Notes under the pieces: model-generated | Seen by the model: only the letters and a program-made list of their open reading frames with translations | Database searches by the model: none | Told to the model about the DNA's origin: nothing | Shown: positions 3,255-7,688 of the stretch, piece after piece | How positions within the stretch are numbered: the stretch's first letter is position 1 | Layout: every line of letters starts with the position of its first letter | Source: Candidatus Omnitrophota bacterium | GTDB lineage: Bacteria > Omnitrophota > Gorgyraeia > Duberdicusellales > 4484-171 | DNA length: 7,688 nucleotides | Assembly (NCBI GenBank): GCA_014728785.1 | Contig: WJKZ01000150.1 | Span: forward strand, 1 to 7,688 | Direction: 5' to 3' | Program-made: the position numbers and the translations under genes

Positions 3255-5404
3255 CGAGAAAAATCATAATTTTCCTTATTCTGGTTACACTTCCTTCTCT
3301 TTTTGTTTTTTCTCAGAATAAAATGATACCTGTGGTTATAGACGGCGATGAGATAAACTATTTACAACAGGAAGGTAAAGTAGTGGCCAAGGGCAACGTA
3401 AAGATTGAATATAAAGAAACCCAGCTGTTTTGCGATAAAATAACTTACGATGCCAATGAGAATATGGCTCATGTAGTAGGAGATGTAAGAATAATAAGAG
3501 ACGGTTCAGAGTTAAGGGGCCAGGATGTAATTTATAATTTTAATACCCAGGATGCGCAGATTTCGGATGTAAGTCTATCGGATAAACCTATCTACGGTTC
3601 CGCTGAGACTGCAGAAAAGCAGGGTCAGGAAAAGTATATATTAAATAAAGGTTATGTGACTACCTGTGATTTTGAAGTGCCTCATTACCGCCTGGTAGCC
3701 AGGAGAGTGGTTGTTTACCCGGGTGAAAAGGTGGTTGCCAAAAATATGGTCCTGAAGGTAGGCAAGGTTCCTATCTTTTATATACCTTACTTTTCTCAGT
3801 CACTCAAAGATACCTCATTCCCCCTTGAGCTTTCGCCGGGTAAAAACAGTGAGTGGGGTTACTACATGCTCAGCCGCTGGCGCTATAATTTCAACAGCGA
3901 AAACAGAGGAAAAGTGATATTGGATTGGTACGAAGAAAGGGGAACGGGTTTGGGCATAACCCACACCATTGAGAGTAAAAATTATGGTAAATCCCTATTA
4001 AGGTATTATATGATACAGGATGAGCTTTATAAAATCGAAAACAGAGAAGAGCTGTTTGATGAATATCCTGAAAGAAAAACAATACCCGATAAAAGGTTAG
4101 AAGACGACCGCTACAAAATAGAGTTTGCCTACAACTGGGAGCCTAACCCTAATTTATACATAATGAGTGAAATAAATAAATATTCAGACCAATATTTAAG
4201 GAAAGACTTTTTTGAAAGGGAATATGATATTGAACCCCACCCTTTAAGCTATGCTTTGGCAAGTTATGCCTTTCCCTCATCCAGCCTTTCGCTTTTAGCT
4301 CAAAAAAGACTTAACCGCTTTTTTACAGAAACCGAATATCTTCCTCAGTTCGAATACAACTTTTACCGCCAGCGCCTGGGCGATACTCAATTTTACCTGG
4401 AATCCAACGATTCCTTTGGAAACCTGAGTTACCGGGTAGCCAATTCAGGTACAGAATATGATGCTCTCAGGGCTTATTCAGAAAATACCTTAAGTTATGT
4501 AGACAATATACAATGGCTACGTATTAACCCCTACGTAAGAACCCACTCTGCTTTTTATTCCCGCAACAAATTTGGAGAGGATGAAATTTTTCGTTTTGCG
4601 CCGGAGATGGGTATATCTTTCAGTACAAAGTTTTATAAAGTTTTTGAACCCGGCTGGAATGCATTTGGAGCAAAAGTTGAAGAAGCCCGGCATATCCTCA
4701 ATCCTACAATAGAATATTCTTATATTCATGATCCCACAGTTTCCAATAATAATATTTATCAGTTTGACGCAAAAGATAAGTTAAGCCGGGAAGAAAAGAT
4801 AATACTTACTCTTGAAAATAAAATCCAGGCCAGAAATGCCGAGAGGACCTGGGATTTCATATATTTCAGCCCTTCTTTGGAATATCAGATAAACAGAGAA
4901 AACAAAGGGTCTTATCTGGATAATTTAAAAGCAGAGTTCGAATTTTACCCTACAAAAAATTTATCGGTAAATGCTGAATCCGAGTTTGATTTTATTACTG
5001 AACGTTTTGATGAATTTACCGCTGATTTTACGATAAAAGATGATGTGGAAATGGAAGTCTGGGGAGAAACTGTTACAAAAGAAAAGTATAGCCTTTCGTT
5101 AGGGCACCGCTATACCCGTCAGGACAGCACACAAGGGACACTTGATTTTTCTTATCAGCTGACTCCCCGCCTGCAGTTTAAAAATTATCTGCGATATGAA
5201 TATAACACCGAAGACTTTGAATATCAGCAGTACGCCATAAGGGCTGATCTTCACTGCTGGTGGCTGGATATAGGCCTCAATGTAGACAGGCATGAACGCG
5301 GAGGAAAAGACTTTACTGTATGGTTTGTTTTTACTCTTAAGGATTTTCCCGATATCAATGTAGGTTTTGATCAGACTTATAGCGGTGCAAAATCCTCCTA
5401 TTGA
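3251..5404 (+). CDS. lptD: LPS-assembly protein LptD (OstA/Imp)
   Basis: LptD is the outer-membrane beta-barrel that takes LPS from the periplasmic LptA bridge and inserts it in the outer leaflet. A signal peptide is clear: TRK, then a hydrophobic stretch (5-20) ending near Ser21. The OstA/LptA-like jellyroll spans about 25-125, with GKVVAKGNVKI and a repeated DxVIYNF-type strand pattern. The family hallmark follows: TCDFEVPHYRLVA (138-150) and VPIFYIPYFSQ (173-183). The remainder (about 190-717) is rich in alternating aromatic and polar strands, as in a 26-strand barrel. Cysteines are C61, C139 and C669. C139 and C669 (in LHCWW) sit where the N-terminal and C-terminal cysteines of E. coli LptD lie, though E. 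coli has two on each side. The length of 717 aa is slightly below the 784 of E. coli. No lptE is in the window. Translation is probably coupled to the transaldolase. Confidence 0.93.
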   Translation: MTRKIIIFLILVTLPSLFVFSQNKMIPVVIDGDEINYLQQEGKVVAKGNVKIEYKETQLFCDKITYDANENMAHVVGDVRIIRDGSELRGQDVIYNFNTQDAQISDVSLSDKPIYGSAETAEKQGQEKYILNKGYVTTCDFEVPHYRLVARRVVVYPGEKVVAKNMVLKVGKVPIFYIPYFSQSLKDTSFPLELSPGKNSEWGYYMLSRWRYNFNSENRGKVILDWYEERGTGLGITHTIESKNYGKSLLRYYMIQDELYKIENREELFDEYPERKTIPDKRLEDDRYKIEFAYNWEPNPNLYIMSEINKYSDQYLRKDFFEREYDIEPHPLSYALASYAFPSSSLSLLAQKRLNRFFTETEYLPQFEYNFYRQRLGDTQFYLESNDSFGNLSYRVANSGTEYDALRAYSENTLSYVDNIQWLRINPYVRTHSAFYSRNKFGEDEIFRFAPEMGISFSTKFYKVFEPGWNAFGAKVEEARHILNPTIEYSYIHDPTVSNNNIYQFDAKDKLSREEKIILTLENKIQARNAERTWDFIYFSPSLEYQINRENKGSYLDNLKAEFEFYPTKNLSVNAESEFDFITERFDEFTADFTIKDDVEMEVWGETVTKEKYSLSLGHRYTRQDSTQGTLDFSYQLTPRLQFKNYLRYEYNTEDFEYQQYAIRADLHCWWLDIGLNVDRHERGGKDFTVWFVFTLKDFPDINVGFDQTYSGAKSSY

Positions 5405-5441
5405 CGGCCTTTAAATCAATTTAATAATTTGAACATTGGAA

Positions 5442-6773
5442 ATGGCTAAGAGCGAAAAAAAAGCTACAGGCAAAAGGTATAAAATTTGTGTAGTAGGAGC
5501 AGGCCATGTAGGCCTTGTTGCTTCTGCTTGTTTTGCCGAGTTGGGGCATAAGGTTGTCTGCGTGGATAACAACAAACAAAAAATAAACCGAATCAACAAA
5601 GGCAGAATGCCTTTTTACGAACCCGGAATAGACGAATTGGTGAAAAAAAACATCGGAAAAAACCTTAACTTTTCTTCTTCCTTTGCCGGAAGCATTGCCC
5701 GCAGCGAAGTCATTTTTATAGCTGTGGGCACTCCTCCTAAAAGTGACGGTTCAGCCGACCTCAGTTCTATAGAAAATGTTGCCGCAACGATTGCCCGCAA
5801 TATCAATTCTTATAAATTAATCGTAGGTAAATCCACAGTTCCTGTTCAGACTGGCCAGAAAATAAAAGAAACTATAAAGAGATACGAAAAAAAGAAGGTT
5901 ACTTTTGATGTTGCCTCAAACCCGGAATTTTTGCGTGAAGGTAAAGCCATCTATGATTTCTTTTATCCCGACAGGATAGTAATAGGAATTGAGTCAAAAA
6001 GAGCGGAAAAAATACTGAAAGAAATTTACAGAAAAATTAAAGCCCCCCTTATTGTTACCGATATCAATACCGCCGAGTTGATAAAACACGCCTCAAATTC
6101 ATTTCTGGCAACAAAAATTTCTTTCATAAATGCCGTAGCCCGTATATGTGATTTAGCCGGTGCGGATGTGAAGAAAGTTTCTCTTGCTATGGGAAAAGAT
6201 AAAAGAATCGGCAAAGAGTTTTTAGATGCCGGTGTGGGCTACGGTGGTTTCTGTTTTCCCAAGGACGTGGAGGCATTTATTTATATTTCTCAGAAACTTG
6301 GATATAGCTTTGATTTGTTGCGGCAGGTGAAAAAGATAAATGATATTCAAAAAGCTACTTTTGTTGAGAGAGTTAAAGAGTATCTTTGGATTTTAAAAAG
6401 AAAAAGAATTGCGATTTTAGGCCTCTCTTTTAAACCGGATACCGATGATATGCGCTTTGCTCCCTCAATAGATATAATCAATTTTTTCTTGAAAGAAGGC
6501 GCTATGCTTAATTTATGCGACCCGCAGAGTAATCTTGAGGCAAAAAAGATTTTTAAAACGGGTCGCCAGGTCAAATATTTTAGAAATCCCTACCGGGCAT
6601 GCGAGGGTTGCGATTGTATTTGTCTGGTAACCGAGTGGAAGGAGTTTAAGGACCTGGATTTAAAAAAGATAAAGCGAAGCATGAAATACCCTCTCATAGC
6701 CGACGGGCGGAATATGTTTGATAAAGATAAAGCAATAAAGCTCGGATTCGAGTATATAGGAGTAGGACGATAG
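5442..6773 (+). CDS. ugd: UDP-glucose 6-dehydrogenase
   Basis: This cytosolic enzyme oxidises UDP-glucose twice with NAD+ to UDP-glucuronate, a precursor for capsule, LPS or other envelope glycans. Numbered from ATG 5442 (443 aa, normal length), the Rossmann motif is GAGHVG (19-24), then VGTPP (95-99), STVPVQTG (131-138) and NPEFLREG (160-167). K225 is in the central helix, and catalytic C271 is in GYGGFCFPKD (267-276). The C-terminal UDP-binding domain has FKPDTDDMR (330-338) and TEWKEF. An in-frame TTG at 5436 would add two residues. I prefer the ATG because MAKSEKK is an ordinary leader and neither site has a clear Shine-Dalgarno. It begins 37 bp after lptD with no terminator between, so co-transcription is likely. 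Confidence 0.94.
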   Translation: MAKSEKKATGKRYKICVVGAGHVGLVASACFAELGHKVVCVDNNKQKINRINKGRMPFYEPGIDELVKKNIGKNLNFSSSFAGSIARSEVIFIAVGTPPKSDGSADLSSIENVAATIARNINSYKLIVGKSTVPVQTGQKIKETIKRYEKKKVTFDVASNPEFLREGKAIYDFFYPDRIVIGIESKRAEKILKEIYRKIKAPLIVTDINTAELIKHASNSFLATKISFINAVARICDLAGADVKKVSLAMGKDKRIGKEFLDAGVGYGGFCFPKDVEAFIYISQKLGYSFDLLRQVKKINDIQKATFVERVKEYLWILKRKRIAILGLSFKPDTDDMRFAPSIDIINFFLKEGAMLNLCDPQSNLEAKKIFKTGRQVKYFRNPYRACEGCDCICLVTEWKEFKDLDLKKIKRSMKYPLIADGRNMFDKDKAIKLGFEYIGVGR

Positions 6774-6911
6774 AAATATAGCTAATGGCATATGGCTAAT
6801 AGCTCATAGAGGATAGAAGTCAAAAGATGCTGAGCCCAAAGCCTACTTTAACCAACTAAATTAATGCTAATTTTTAGTTTTAATTTTAACTTGTATTTTA
6901 GTTATTAGACC
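6774..6911. other. Spacer between the two dehydrogenases
   Basis: No gene and no terminator hairpin are seen. The first 30 bases are short repeats related to the tRNA-side spacer (see 6777-6806). The rest is very AT-rich. TATTTT at 6894-6899 could be a weak -10 box in front of ATG 6912, but no -35 supports it. No Shine-Dalgarno precedes that ATG. Confidence 0.5.
6777..6806 (+). repeat. Short AT-rich repeat, copy C
   Basis: TATAGCTAATGGC (6777-6789) is identical to 1531-1543. A second, variant unit follows at once (ATATGGCTAATAGC, 6790-6803), so the copy is a two-unit imperfect tandem. It begins four bases after the ugd stop codon. Confidence 0.6.
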
Positions 6912-7688
6912 ATGTCATCTTACGATATCCTGAAACAAAAAATAGGTAAAAAGAAAGCAAAGATTTGCGTTATTGGACTTGGCTATGTGGGTCTTCCTTT
7001 GGCGGTAGATTTTTTAAAAAAAAGTTTTTTTGTTTACGGTTACGATACCAACAAAAACAGAATCATCCATCTTTTTAAATCTGAAAAGTATATAACGGAT
7101 ATTGACCCTTGTATTCCTTATAAATTCATAAAAAAAAATAAATTTTATCCCACATCAAGCGCAAGGGTTTTAAAAGATTCAGATGTCCTGATTATCTGTG
7201 TTCCTACACCTTTGCGGAAGGTAAAGACCCCTGATATATCTTATATAATCAAAGCTTCCCGTACCATAAAGAAATATTTGAGGAAGGGGCACTTGATAAT
7301 TCTTGAAAGCACAACTTATCCCGGTACTACCCGTGAAGTCATACTCTCTCAGCTCAAAAAAAGCGGGTTTAAAGAAGGTAAAGATTTTTTCTTAAGTTTT
7401 TCTCCCGAGCGGGTTGACCCCGGTAATAAAAAATATCCTTTAAGCAAGATACCCAAAATCGTAGGAGGCCTTAACAAAGCCTCGGCCGATTTAACTAAAC
7501 GTCTCTATGCTAATATAATAGAAAAGGTGGCTACGGTATCATCCATTGAGGTAGCAGAGACTGCCAAGCTGCTTGAAAATACATTTCGCATGGTAAATAT
7601 AGGGCTTATAAACGAGTTTGCCCTTGCCTGTAATAAGCTGGGTGTAAGTATCTGGGAGGTAATCGAAGCTGCTAAAACTAAACCTTTC
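6912..7688 (+). CDS. wbpA: UDP-N-acetylglucosamine 6-dehydrogenase, WbpA type (3' partial)
   Basis: This enzyme oxidises UDP-N-acetylglucosamine (or a close UDP-HexNAc) to the uronate with two NAD+, feeding O-antigen or other surface glycans. The first 259 codons are present. The Rossmann motif is GLGYVG (22-27), then VPTPL (97-101), ESTTYPGTT (132-140), FSPERVDPGN (163-172), and the central helix AETAKLLENTFR (215-226) with K219 and N223. The window ends at AAKTKPF, just before the expected GGHC segment, so the catalytic cysteine cannot be seen. ESTTYPGTT with AAKTKPF matches WbpA better than the WecC pattern ESTSPVGST, so the GlcNAc form is preferred. It is a paralogue of the ugd gene upstream. 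The start is the first ATG giving the usual short lead-in. No Shine-Dalgarno is evident. Confidence 0.87.
   Translation, partial: MSSYDILKQKIGKKKAKICVIGLGYVGLPLAVDFLKKSFFVYGYDTNKNRIIHLFKSEKYITDIDPCIPYKFIKKNKFYPTSSARVLKDSDVLIICVPTPLRKVKTPDISYIIKASRTIKKYLRKGHLIILESTTYPGTTREVILSQLKKSGFKEGKDFFLSFSPERVDPGNKKYPLSKIPKIVGGLNKASADLTKRLYANIIEKVATVSSIEVAETAKLLENTFRMVNIGLINEFALACNKLGVSIWEVIEAAKTKPF

Noticed and set aside
5436..5441. TTG start for ugd
   Set aside because: It adds two residues only and has no better ribosome site than the ATG at 5442.

Overview
This window looks like a chromosomal segment of an AT-rich, Gram-negative bacterium. LptD, a protein found only in bacteria with an LPS-type outer membrane, is the strongest evidence. 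The tRNA gene lacks an encoded 3' CCA, and the spacers carry GC-rich palindromes and short TATAGCTAATGGC-type repeats. Together these remind me of uncultivated lineages such as Omnitrophota (PVC group), but that placement is an impression and not shown by the sequence. All supported genes are on the + strand.

Layout. Positions 1-63 hold the lysine-rich tail of a gene that enters from the left, followed by a strong intrinsic terminator (133-166). A 291-bp spacer with dyads leads to a promoter directly in front of ribE (riboflavin synthase, 458-1027). The -10 box is so close to the ATG that the mRNA is probably leaderless. Positions 1028-1669 are a non-coding island: direct and inverted repeats, a tRNA-Pro(CGG) gene (1180-1254), a chain of four hairpins (1325-1500), short AT-rich repeats, and a plausible promoter (1595-1622).

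From 1670 a compact gene set follows. It comprises a ROK-family sugar kinase (1670-2575), a small transaldolase of the TalC/FSA family (2598-3254), lptD (3251-5404, overlapping the transaldolase by ATGA) and ugd, UDP-glucose 6-dehydrogenase (5442-6773). After a 138-bp spacer with more short repeats comes a second nucleotide-sugar dehydrogenase of the WbpA type (6912-7688), cut off by the window edge before its catalytic cysteine.

How the genes fit together. The kinase and transaldolase feed hexose and pentose phosphates. The two dehydrogenases would make UDP-glucuronate and UDP-N-acetylglucosaminuronate for surface polysaccharide. LptD places LPS in the outer membrane. The common theme is sugar supply for, and assembly of, the cell envelope. 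I see no defence system, CRISPR array, transposase or phage gene. The least ordinary parts are the palindrome chain behind the tRNA, the leaderless ribE start, the short RibE, and the overlap of transaldolase with lptD.
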